DNA of 40,445 nt from JBDHTS01 sp044220535. GTDB taxonomy: Bacteria; Pseudomonadota; Alphaproteobacteria; Micavibrionales; Micavibrionaceae. Every line of letters begins with the position of its first letter. Positions within the stretch are counted from its first letter, which is position 1. Under the pieces are notes generated by a model, which did not search any database, was not told the DNA's origin, and was given only the letters and a program-made list of their open reading frames with translations. The stretch is from positions 1 through 40,445 of the forward strand of contig JBGAQU010000013.1 of the NCBI GenBank assembly GCA_044220535.1, given 5' to 3'. Shown in pieces: positions 30,850-38,472 of the stretch. The position numbers and the translations under genes were made by a program.

Positions 30850-33708
30850 ATGATAAAAAGAATGCTGATCGACGCGACCCATGCCGAAGAAACGCGGGTC
30901 GCGGTGGTCGATAACAACCGCCTCACCGAATATGATTACGAAAGCAAGGTCAGGAAGCAGCTGAAAGGCAGCATCTTCCTGGCGAAAGTGACGCGGGTCG
31001 AGCCGTCCCTGCAGGCCGCCTTTGTGAATTTCGGCGGCAACCGCCATGGCTTCCTGCCGTTTTCGGAAGTGCATCCCGATTACTACCGCATCCCGGTCGC
31101 CGACCGTGAGGCGCTGATCGCCGAACAAAATGCGGAGATCGAAGCCCGCCGACGCGCCGAGGAAGAAGCCGACCGGGAGGAGGACGAACGCCAGAACGCG
31201 CCGGTCGAGGAAGACGCGGCTGAAGAGTATGAAGTCGTCGAAGTCGGCGGCGAAAATGAAATTGCCGCGGAGGATGAAAGCGCGGCCGGTGAAGACGGCA
31301 TCGCGAACGATTCTTCCGAAGATGCCGCGCCGAAAGCCTATGCCACCGCACGGTCCGGACGCCGCGTGAAATATGCGCCGGAAGAAGCTGTGCCCGAAGC
31401 CGAATTGCCTTCCGAAAATGTTGAGGCTGCTTTCAGTGAAAATGCTGAAGACATTTCAGCAGGCGCAGGCAGCGAAGATCATTTTAATGCCGGTCATGAT
31501 ATGTCTCATGACCATTATGAGCAACCCGATCATGATCACGGCGATGACCATCATGATGATCATAACCATGACGAACAAAGTCATGACGATCAGGCGCAGG
31601 GCGAAGCCGCGCAGGATGAAAACGGCCAAAATGAAAATAGCCTTGGCGACCAGGGCGGCCGTCGTCACGGTCAGAACCGTGGACGCGGTCGCGGTCGCGG
31701 TCGCAACGATCGCGGGCGTGGCCGTATGCGCGGCGGACGCGGCCGGAATGATCGCGACCATGTTGAATCCATCGGCGGCGACAATCCGGAAGGCGAATAT
31801 GTTTCACGCCCGACCAGCCGCCGTCATTACAAAATCCAGGAAGTCGTCAAGCGCGGCCAGATCATGCTGGTGCAGGTTTCCAAAGAAGAACGCGGCAATA
31901 AAGGCGCCGCTGTCACGACCTATCTGTCGCTGCCGGGCCGTTATTGCGTTTTGATGCCCAATTCCCCGCGCGGCGGCGGCGTCAGCCGCAAGATCGCGAG
32001 TTTCCAGGAACGCCGCCGCATGCGCGAGCTTTTGTCCGAACTCGAAGTGCCGTCCGGCATGTCCGTCATTATGCGGACGGCGGGCGTCACCCGCACGAAG
32101 GCGGAGATCAAGCGCGATTTCGATTACCTGATGCGCCTGTGGGATGAAATCCGCGAAACCACGCTGCAATCCACCGCGCCCGCGCCGATCCATGAAGAAG
32201 GCAACCTTGTACGCCGTTCGATCCGCGATATTTACAGCGCGGAAATTGAAGAGGTCCTGGTTTCCGGCGACGAAGGCTATAAATTAGCGCGCGATTTCAT
32301 GAAGATGATGATGCCGTCCCACGCGAAACGCGTGAAGCAGTATAAGGACGACCGCAACCCGCTGTTCAACCGTTTCCAGATCGAAAAACAGATCAACGAC
32401 ATGGGTGAGCCGAGCGTGACGCTGAAATCCGGCGGCTATATCGTCATCAACCCGACCGAGGCGCTTGTCTCCATCGACGTCAACTCCGGCCGCGCCACCA
32501 AGGAACGGCATATTGAAGAGACGGCTGTTAAAACCAACCTGGAAGCCGCCGAAGAAGTAGCGCGCCAGCTGCGGCTGCGCGATCTTGGCGGCCTGGTCGT
32601 CATCGACTTTATCGACATGGAAGACAGGCGCAACAACCGCCGTGTCGAGGAACGGCTGAAGCAGGCTCTGTCCAACGACCGCGCGCGGATCCAGATCGGG
32701 CGCATTTCATCCTTTGGCCTGCTGGAACTTTCGCGCCAGCGCCTGAACCCGTCCCTGACCGAAGCGCAGTTCGAGAAATGCGCGCATTGCCATGGCGTCG
32801 GCGTCGTCCGCACCACGGATTCCGCCGCGATCTTCGCCCTGCGCGCTCTGGAAGAAGAAGGCGCGCGCAGCAAGGCGGGTGAGGTTATTCTGTCCATTTC
32901 CTCAACGGTCGCGCTGTATATCCTGAACAACAAGCGCGACATGCTGAACGATATCGAACGCCGTTACGGCTTCCGCGTCATCATCCAGGTCGATGAGACG
33001 GGCGGCGCCGGCGCGTTCAAGGTGGAAGGCGTGAAGGGCACAGCGCCTGTAATTCATGATGGTTCATCCGAACCGACGATCATCAGCGAAGACTCCGATG
33101 ACGATGCGGGTGAGGAAGAAGAAAACCTGTCCGAAAGCGCGGGCGAAGGTGAAGAGGTCGATTCATCCGACCGGCCGAACCGCAGGCGCGGACGGCGCGG
33201 CGGACGCCGCCGCCGTGGCGGCCGCGACTTCCAGGACGGTCAGAACAATGTCAACGGCAATGTTGCCGCCGATGACGGCGAGTTTTCGGAAGACAACGAT
33301 CCGCCGCAGCCTGAGACCAATGAACTTCCGGGCGAAGGCCAGAACCGCGATCATCAGGGCCGCCATCGCGGCGGGCGCAACCGGGGCGGCCGCGGTCGTT
33401 ACGGGCGTGACCGCGGACGGCGCGAACGTAATCCCAACGGCCCGGTGTCCGATTTCGCCCAGGCGCCGCAGCCCGATGCCGGATACGACCATGCCGGTGT
33501 CAACTATGCCGAAAAAATTCCGGTGGCTGCGCCGTCCTACACACCGCCTGTAGAGCAGCCTGTTCAACGCGGTCCGGTTATCGACCATGAACCTTCGCGC
33601 GTCTCCAACGATTCCGCACCTGCCGCCGCACCGCGCGATTATGAGCGCGTCAATGAAGAGCCCGCGTCAAAGAAAAAAGGCTGGTGGAACCGGCTGACAG
33701 ACGGGTGA
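30850..33708 (+). CDS. rne: Ribonuclease E
   Basis: This 952-residue endonuclease drives mRNA decay and rRNA processing. The catalytic Asp543 (SIDVNSG) and Asp586 (VIDFIDM) are 43 residues apart, as in E. coli, and the zinc-link is CAHC (644-647). The S1 domain is split by about 240 residues (85-322): a Glu-rich coiled part, a His/Asp-rich part (HDHYEQPDHDHGDDHHDDHN) near 215-250, and an RGG-like basic part near 275-304. S1 resumes at HYKIQEVVKRGQIMLVQV. The C-terminal tail has two more Arg/Gly-rich patches, typical of the degradosome scaffold. ATG 30850 has GGAG upstream. A terminator follows. Confidence 0.95.
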   Translation: MIKRMLIDATHAEETRVAVVDNNRLTEYDYESKVRKQLKGSIFLAKVTRVEPSLQAAFVNFGGNRHGFLPFSEVHPDYYRIPVADREALIAEQNAEIEARRRAEEEADREEDERQNAPVEEDAAEEYEVVEVGGENEIAAEDESAAGEDGIANDSSEDAAPKAYATARSGRRVKYAPEEAVPEAELPSENVEAAFSENAEDISAGAGSEDHFNAGHDMSHDHYEQPDHDHGDDHHDDHNHDEQSHDDQAQGEAAQDENGQNENSLGDQGGRRHGQNRGRGRGRGRNDRGRGRMRGGRGRNDRDHVESIGGDNPEGEYVSRPTSRRHYKIQEVVKRGQIMLVQVSKEERGNKGAAVTTYLSLPGRYCVLMPNSPRGGGVSRKIASFQERRRMRELLSELEVPSGMSVIMRTAGVTRTKAEIKRDFDYLMRLWDEIRETTLQSTAPAPIHEEGNLVRRSIRDIYSAEIEEVLVSGDEGYKLARDFMKMMMPSHAKRVKQYKDDRNPLFNRFQIEKQINDMGEPSVTLKSGGYIVINPTEALVSIDVNSGRATKERHIEETAVKTNLEAAEEVARQLRLRDLGGLVVIDFIDMEDRRNNRRVEERLKQALSNDRARIQIGRISSFGLLELSRQRLNPSLTEAQFEKCAHCHGVGVVRTTDSAAIFALRALEEEGARSKAGEVILSISSTVALYILNNKRDMLNDIERRYGFRVIIQVDETGGAGAFKVEGVKGTAPVIHDGSSEPTIISEDSDDDAGEEEENLSESAGEGEEVDSSDRPNRRRGRRGGRRRRGGRDFQDGQNNVNGNVAADDGEFSEDNDPPQPETNELPGEGQNRDHQGRHRGGRNRGGRGRYGRDRGRRERNPNGPVSDFAQAPQPDAGYDHAGVNYAEKIPVAAPSYTPPVEQPVQRGPVIDHEPSRVSNDSAPAAAPRDYERVNEEPASKKKGWWNRLTDG

Positions 33709-33730
33709 AATAAAATCAGTGAAGATACAG

Positions 33731-33770
33731 GGCGCCGAGGGAATGTAAAAACCCTGGCGCCTTTTATTAT
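33731..33770 (+). terminator. Rho-independent terminator of rne
   Basis: GGCGCC-G-AGGG pairs with CCCT-GGCGCC around an A-rich loop and is followed by TTTTATTATT. It begins 22 bases after the rne stop. Confidence 0.85.
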
Positions 33771-33785
33771 TCCCAAAACCAAGAT

Positions 33786-33900
33786 GTCATCCCGGCGAAA
33801 GCCGGGACCCATACAATGATTGGGCGTTGCGTACGGCGAAAATCTTCGCCGCTGCTAAAACCGTCACTGCCGCATGGGTCCCGGTTTTCGCCGGGATGAC
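33786..33900. repeat. 26-bp inverted repeat (GTCATCC family)
   Basis: Arms at 33786-33811 and 33875-33900 (GTCATCCCGGCG then GCCGGGACCCA) differ at one base. The centre is 63 bases. It lies between the rne terminator and the small minus-strand gene. Confidence 0.9.
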
Positions 33901-33961
33901 GATGATAGTACAGGCAAGGGAATTTTCGTCTAACTCTACGGTATTTAAAAATCCCGAGCGC

Positions 33962-34153
33962 TTATTCGAATTTCGGTTCCATGCCTGCCAGTTCGGTGCG
34001 GCGCATATTATCCAGCTTCCTTTGATCCGCTGCGTCGAGTTGTTTCCTTGCATCCGGATCCATGCCGGCGAGCCTGGCGGCCTTCCGCAATTCCTGGAGA
34101 AGCAATCCGCTTTCCGGACTATAACCGCTGAAAAAATCTTCATCTTTCGACAT
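33962..34153 (-). CDS. Small acidic/basic protein (63 aa)
   Basis: ATG 34153 has AAGGA 8 bases upstream. The protein reads MSKDEDFFSGYSPESGLLLQ at the start and is helical and highly charged after that (ELRKAARLAGMDPDARKQL, DNMRRTELAGMEPKFE). It has no signal or membrane segment and no family I recognise. It stands alone between the rne repeat and the small RNA candidate. Confidence 0.6.
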   Translation of the reverse strand: MSKDEDFFSGYSPESGLLLQELRKAARLAGMDPDARKQLDAADQRKLDNMRRTELAGMEPKFE

Positions 34154-34267
34154 CTTTTTAATCCTTATTTTATAAGAAAATTATACAAATCTTTATGGCT
34201 TGGCAATTATAGGCTTTCATTTAGAATTATGTAGTTTGCTTTAATTTTATCCATTCTTCACCCTGCC

Positions 34268-34294
34268 TTTACGACCCGCCTGTTACCATATAAT
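34268..34294 (+). promoter_or_regulatory. Promoter of the small RNA candidate
   Basis: A perfect TATAAT at 34289-34294 is preceded at 15 bases by TTTACG (34268-34273, 4/6 match to TTGACA). Transcription should start near 34300. The AT-rich stretch further upstream could act as an UP element. Confidence 0.6.
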
Positions 34295-34299
34295 TGAGT

Positions 34300-34427
34300 G
34301 AAGGACTCGCCGGTCCGGAGCCGTTACGCCTGATTCTTGCCCCCGCATTCCTCTGTCAGGCTACGGCGTTGATGGAATGGCGATTTCCCCCCTTGGCCGC
34401 CAGGGTCCATTCTGGCGGCCTTTTTTT
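34300..34427 (+). ncRNA. Candidate small RNA or leader RNA (about 128 nt)
   Basis: A promoter and a strong terminator bracket about 128 bases with no credible ORF. The RNA can form a central hairpin: GCCGT (34320-34324) with ACGGC (34363-34367), and GCCTGA (34328-34333) with TCAGGC (34356-34361). The loop is C-rich and holds GCCCCCGC and TTCCTCTG, which are complementary to Shine-Dalgarno-like sequences. A run of six C residues precedes the terminator stem. It could be a trans-acting small RNA with anti-Shine-Dalgarno loops, or an attenuator for the gene at 34485. I do not match it to a known family (not SRP RNA, 6S or tmRNA). Confidence 0.6.
34395..34427 (+). terminator. Strong Rho-independent terminator of the RNA candidate
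   Basis: GGCCGCCAG (34395-34403) pairs perfectly with CTGGCGGCC (34412-34420), loop GGTCCATT, followed by seven T residues. No coding gene ends upstream on this strand within 600 bases, so it most likely ends a noncoding transcript. Confidence 0.9.
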
Positions 34428-34484
34428 ATGCATGGAAAAAAGGTATATGAAGAAGGTCCGGTCCATCACTGAAGGTTCGTATTC

Positions 34485-35105
34485 ATGCGCATCCACCATC
34501 TTATTCTCGGCCTTGCCTGTCTTTCCGTGGCAGCGTCGCCTGCTTTCGCCGCCGACAAGAAAACGCCGGAGGAGCGGATGAAGGCGTTCGGCACCGCCAA
34601 CCCCTATGCGCCGAAGCTGGAGGAGATGGCGAAGAAACTGTATCAAGGCATCAGCCAGGAAGAAGCCAAGCGCGTGGTGATCCTGCGGAACGGTTACAGC
34701 ATGATCCGCACGGTGGAGGTGGTGAAGGGCGAAGTGTCCAAGACCGTCGATCTGTGCGGCAAGGCCAATCCATCCATGAAAGACGATCTAAAAAGCCATT
34801 ACGCCAAATGGCAGGATCTGGTGATGCCGAAAGTGAAAGAACAGCAAAAGCGCATGGATACTGTTCTGACGTCTGTGAATTTCACGCGCCCGGACGATAT
34901 TCACGCCTTCCTGGACCAGCTGGACAAAACCGCTGATTACGCGGCGGATGAGAACGAGAAAACCGTAGTGCGGGTGACGGATAAGGACGCCTGCGGCGAC
35001 CTGATCAAATCCATGGATGAAAACGGGCCAAAGCTGGTGGAGGCGCTCGACAAGATCGTGTGGCCGAATGAAAGCCTGCCGCAATCCAAGCCAAGCAAGC
35101 CGTGA
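34485..35105 (+). CDS. Periplasmic protein of unknown function (206 aa)
   Basis: A signal peptide (HHLILGLACLSVAASPAFAA) is followed by a helical domain with KTPEERMKAFGTANPYAPKL, QEEAKRVVILRNGYSMIRTV and two cysteines (VDLCGKAN, KDACGDLI) that may form a disulfide. There is a Lys/Pro/Ser tail. No family is recognised. GAAGG precedes ATG 34485. The stop overlaps the glycosyltransferase start (GTGA), so the two genes are coupled and may serve one envelope pathway. Confidence 0.75.
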   Translation: MRIHHLILGLACLSVAASPAFAADKKTPEERMKAFGTANPYAPKLEEMAKKLYQGISQEEAKRVVILRNGYSMIRTVEVVKGEVSKTVDLCGKANPSMKDDLKSHYAKWQDLVMPKVKEQQKRMDTVLTSVNFTRPDDIHAFLDQLDKTADYAADENEKTVVRVTDKDACGDLIKSMDENGPKLVEALDKIVWPNESLPQSKPSKP

Positions 35106-36163
35106 GACTTCTTGAAGTGATGGCGGGCGCCGCGCAAGGCGGCGCCGAAACCGCGTTTGCGGATATCTGCATCGCCCTCAAGGAACAGGGCGTGGCGATG
35201 GAAATCGTCACGCGCGCAAACAATACGGATCGTATCGGGCGTCTGACCCGCGCCGGAATTGCGGTTCACGCCCTTCCTTTTGGCGGCGCGCTGGATTTTT
35301 ATACGCCGTGGATGATGCGCAAGATCATTCGCGATTTTCAGCCTGATATCGTTCAGACCTGGATGTCGCGCGCGGCGCAGAAAACACCGCGCTGGACCCA
35401 GGATTCCGGCGTAAAGCATTATGATGTGGTGGCGCGGCTGGGCGGATATTACAAGCTGCCGCATTTCCGGTCCGTGGATTACTTCGTCACCATCACGCCT
35501 GATTTGAAATGCTGGCTGGAAAAACAGGGTATTGCGGCGGACCATATCCGGCACATCAACAATTTCGCGGAAACGGAGGAAAACGCACAGGCCGCATCCC
35601 GCCAGGCCGAGTCCACGCCTGAAGACGCCCCCTTGCTGGTGTCGCTGGGAAGGTTGCACAGGGCGAAGGCGTTTGACGTGTTGCTGCAATCGATGACGGA
35701 ACTGCCGGGCGTGTATTTATGGATCGCCGGAGAAGGGCCGGAGCGCGCGGCCCTGGAAACGCAGATTGCGGCGCTGGGTTTAAGCGGCCGTGTCCGGCTG
35801 CTCGGCTGGCGCAATGACCGCGCGGCGCTATTAAAAGCTGCGGATGTCTGCGTGTTTCCGTCACGGATAGAACCGTTCGGCACGGTATTCGTGCAGGCCT
35901 GGGCTGCCCAAATCCCGCTGGTGACGACGGCGTCCGACGGGCCGCGCCAGTTTGTGCGGGACGGGGTGGACGGGTTGATGGTTCCGGTGGAGGATGCGAA
36001 GGCCCTGGCATCCGCCATACGCCGCTTGCTGGCCGATCACGATCTTGCGAACCGGATGGTTCAGGCGGGATATAATCACTATCTGGACAGGTTTGCAAAA
36101 CAGCGCACAGTCGATGATTATATAAGCTTTTACAATGAGATAGTTGGTAAACGGCAGGGTTAA
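35102..36163 (+). CDS. GT4-family glycosyltransferase
   Basis: This 353-residue protein is a GT-B fold glycosyltransferase. The N-terminus MRLLEVMAGAAQGGAETAFA is the usual acceptor-domain start, and the C-terminal half has the nucleotide-sugar site: LVSLGRLHRAKAFDVLLQSM, IAGEGPERAALE and SRIEPFGTVFVQAWAAQIPL. The second glutamate of the EX7E motif is replaced by Gln. The start is a GTG overlapping the previous stop. It probably builds a surface glycan, but donor and acceptor are unknown. Confidence 0.9.
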   Translation: MRLLEVMAGAAQGGAETAFADICIALKEQGVAMEIVTRANNTDRIGRLTRAGIAVHALPFGGALDFYTPWMMRKIIRDFQPDIVQTWMSRAAQKTPRWTQDSGVKHYDVVARLGGYYKLPHFRSVDYFVTITPDLKCWLEKQGIAADHIRHINNFAETEENAQAASRQAESTPEDAPLLVSLGRLHRAKAFDVLLQSMTELPGVYLWIAGEGPERAALETQIAALGLSGRVRLLGWRNDRAALLKAADVCVFPSRIEPFGTVFVQAWAAQIPLVTTASDGPRQFVRDGVDGLMVPVEDAKALASAIRRLLADHDLANRMVQAGYNHYLDRFAKQRTVDDYISFYNEIVGKRQG

Positions 36164-36170
36164 AGTTTTC

Positions 36171-36199
36171 TTGTATATTGCCGCCGTCCGTATTATAAT
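36171..36199 (+). promoter_or_regulatory. Promoter of the 36226 gene
   Basis: TTGTAT (36171-36176), a 17-base spacer and a perfect TATAAT (36194-36199) lie just before the gene, giving a leader of about 20 bases. Confidence 0.65.
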
Positions 36200-36225
36200 T
36201 GTGATAATCGAAAACGGGTGTGTTG

Positions 36226-37086
36226 ATGAGTCGTTCATCTTTATTAAACGGAAGCCATCTTTCCAGCATGTTCACCGGCCTTTCCGCGCCTGATCATGAC
36301 GCGGCTGGACCTGGCTATGCCGATGTTGTCGACCGTTTGATTGGCGGTTCGAACAGGCCGACTTTGTCGTTTAATCTTTCCAGTCATTCGGATACCGGTT
36401 CTGAAGGATTGGCCTTCGACAATATCCTGAGAATCAACAGAAACGACGGACGCCGCGCCGGGTTCGATGTGCCGCCCCCACTTGATGATGACGATGACGA
36501 GCGTGCAGACCGCCAGAGACGCGCCGGTCTGGAACAGGATATCGAAGAACGCGCCGAAAATAACAATGCCAATAGCGGACGGCAAAAATACCGGCGGAAC
36601 ACATTCGGCAGGGTGCAGGACGCGTATTACTGTATCTTTGACAGAGGCGACTGGTATTTCGTGCGCGGGCATGACCGCGTGCAATCGGGGAATATTTACA
36701 GCCCGCGCAAAATGACCAACGCGCAGCTGCGTAAAATCCTGATCAAGCTGATCCTGGAAGACGGCTGCGATAAAATTTATTTCTATCGGAACAATGAGAT
36801 CGACTTCGAAGCCGCGGGCCGTGCGCGCATGATGCTGGCCACGGAACTGAACAAAACGCTGGAACGCAGGAAAGCCATGGGATTGAGTCCCAATGTTGAG
36901 ATTATGTACACGCTGAGCGAAGATCCCGAACCGTGGGCTTCACCCTATCGCAGACTTGTCGGCCATTATCTGCACACACAAATGAAGGCGCTGGATAAGA
37001 ATTACATCACGTTCCGCCGCGGCTGGCGCGAAACGCGCGGACTCTGGGGCGTCAGCGCCGAACCGGCCGGGCCTGAGCCAAACTGA
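36226..37086 (+). CDS. Cytoplasmic protein of unknown function (286 aa)
   Basis: The N-terminal 75 residues are Ser/Asn/Gly-rich and likely disordered. A Pro/Asp run (PPPLDDDDDERADRQRR, about 83-100) and a charged coil follow. The folded C-terminal domain starts near YYCIFDRGDWYFVRGHDRVQ and includes MTNAQLRKILIKLILEDG, KIYFYRNNEIDFEAAGRARM and NVEIMYTLSEDPEP. The last pattern faintly recalls LPD7-like relaxase-associated domains, but I do not trust that as an assignment. It overlaps the convergent ctaA gene by 35 bases. ATG 36226 is chosen; GTG 36220 is possible. Confidence 0.7.
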   Translation: MSRSSLLNGSHLSSMFTGLSAPDHDAAGPGYADVVDRLIGGSNRPTLSFNLSSHSDTGSEGLAFDNILRINRNDGRRAGFDVPPPLDDDDDERADRQRRAGLEQDIEERAENNNANSGRQKYRRNTFGRVQDAYYCIFDRGDWYFVRGHDRVQSGNIYSPRKMTNAQLRKILIKLILEDGCDKIYFYRNNEIDFEAAGRARMMLATELNKTLERRKAMGLSPNVEIMYTLSEDPEPWASPYRRLVGHYLHTQMKALDKNYITFRRGWRETRGLWGVSAEPAGPEPN

Positions 37087-38023
37087 CAATCAACACACTC
37101 AACAGCATGATCGCCCCCGCCTGATGCAGGGCGGCGAGCGGCAGGGCGACCTGGCTCAGCAGCGTGGCGATGCCAAGGCAAAGCTGGATACAGACCATCG
37201 CGCCGACAGGCCATGACCGGACGCGCACTGCGTAGATCAATGTCACCGCGAATGTCGTTTTTGCCAGCCAGCGATGGGTGAACTGCACCCAGGCCGGATC
37301 GAAGATCATAGCGTGGAACGACCATGGCGTTTCCGGCGTCCAGCGCCCGTTCATCGTCGGGAAGGTATTATAGGCCATTCCCGCATCCAGTCCCGCGACA
37401 AAGGCGCCCCAGATGATGGTGACGGAGACGAGGAAGAGGGCGAGGAGCGCATGAAAATACAAACCCCGTCCCCCTTCCCGCTGGACAGAGGCGGAAGAAA
37501 GCAGTGACAGCGCCGTCCATAGTATCGCGCTGTAAATAAACAATGCCAGTCCCAGATGCAGCGCCAGACGCAGATGGCTGACCTCCGGCCTTTGGCTCAG
37601 GCCGCTTTTGACCATGTACCAGCCGACGACACCCTGCAGCCCGCCTAAAGCGAGAAGGCCCGCCAGCCGCCAGCCATAGCCTTTCGGGATTTCCTTTTTC
37701 CACCAGAACCACAAAAGCGGGAGGGCAAACACGATGCCGATCGTCCGGCCCCACAGGCGGTGCAGCCATTCCCAGAAGAAGATCTTCTTGAAATCCCCGA
37801 TTTCCATCCAGAAATGCTTGGCGGCAAATTCCGGGGATTGCTTGTACAGGTCAAACTGATGCTGCCAGGCAGCCTCGTTCAGCGGGGGCAGGGCGCCCGC
37901 GATCGGTTTCCATTCGGTGATGGACAGGCCGGACTCCGTCAGCCGCGTAATCGCGCCGATTACCGCCATGGCGAAGATCATGAAACAACAGGCAAGGAGC
38001 CAGATGGCGATACGTTTATGCAT
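37052..38023 (-). CDS. ctaA: Heme A synthase (COX15/CtaA, type 2)
   Basis: This 323-residue membrane enzyme oxidises heme O to heme A for aa3-type cytochrome oxidase. Eight helices are present. The conserved N-terminal ITRLTESGLSITEWKPI and the four heme-ligand histidines are visible: EWLHRLWGR, RLALHLGLA, FTHRWLAK and LAALHQAGAI. Its sequence type is that of alphaproteobacteria and mitochondria. The 3' end overlaps the unknown gene by 35 bases. No other cytochrome oxidase gene is in the window. Confidence 0.93.
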   Translation of the reverse strand: MHKRIAIWLLACCFMIFAMAVIGAITRLTESGLSITEWKPIAGALPPLNEAAWQHQFDLYKQSPEFAAKHFWMEIGDFKKIFFWEWLHRLWGRTIGIVFALPLLWFWWKKEIPKGYGWRLAGLLALGGLQGVVGWYMVKSGLSQRPEVSHLRLALHLGLALFIYSAILWTALSLLSSASVQREGGRGLYFHALLALFLVSVTIIWGAFVAGLDAGMAYNTFPTMNGRWTPETPWSFHAMIFDPAWVQFTHRWLAKTTFAVTLIYAVRVRSWPVGAMVCIQLCLGIATLLSQVALPLAALHQAGAIMLLSVLIVSLAQARPVRR

Positions 38024-38091
38024 GCATTACCCGGAAGTTTGACATAGAAGAAGTACGGTCTTAATATCATTTAAATAACAAGGAGCCAACT

Positions 38092-38430
38092 ATGCCCGCT
38101 TTTTTCTCTGGAGATCCCTACTCACCTCTTGTTGAGTCCTTTCAATCTGATAATGCTGTGAACCTTGCGCGCAGCGGATTACCATTAGTGCAGCGGCAGG
38201 AATTATGGGACATAGATAATAAAGAATGTAAGCGTTTTTATACAAAAATCACCGGGTTGGTTACAGCTATCGGCGCTCTGGGCGCTACTCTTCCAGGTTT
38301 GTGTACGGGCGATTTAAAAACGACCTTTGCTGGCGCTGCGCTGGGCGGATTGGTCATGCTCGCTGGTAGTGCGTCGGTTCTTGGCTCTGCCCATTTAATC
38401 AATCAAAAGCTAAATCCCCGCCCTTCATAA
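38092..38430 (+). CDS. Small two-helix membrane protein (112 aa)
   Basis: A strong AAGGAG precedes ATG 38092. The polar first half (VNLARSGLPLVQRQELWDID) is followed by a hairpin of two Gly/Ala-rich helices (ITGLVTAIGALGATLPG and AGAALGGLVMLAGSASVLGS). No family is recognised. The Gly/Ala-rich hairpin resembles those of the 5.5-8.5 kb array in style only; I see no alignable homology beyond a short TGDL that falls in a different place. Confidence 0.7.
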   Translation: MPAFFSGDPYSPLVESFQSDNAVNLARSGLPLVQRQELWDIDNKECKRFYTKITGLVTAIGALGATLPGLCTGDLKTTFAGAALGGLVMLAGSASVLGSAHLINQKLNPRPS

Positions 38431-38472
38431 AGGCTGTTTGACAAAGCGCAGTGTTTTGCCATTTATAGCGGC

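Noticed and set aside
31456..31761. Antisense hydrophobic ORF opposite the rne insert
   Set aside because: It is a mirror of the His/Asp and Arg/Gly repeats in rne; the Met/Ile/Val-rich translation is an artefact of that composition.
34294..34581. 95-codon ORF reading through the small RNA and its terminator
   Set aside because: It starts at a TTG in the -10 region, crosses a strong terminator and overlaps the signal peptide of the next gene in another frame.
38092..38430. Membership of the small two-helix protein in the 5.5-9.3 kb paralogue family because of a shared TGDL
   Set aside because: The TGDL lies between the helices rather than in a C-terminal domain, and nothing around it aligns.
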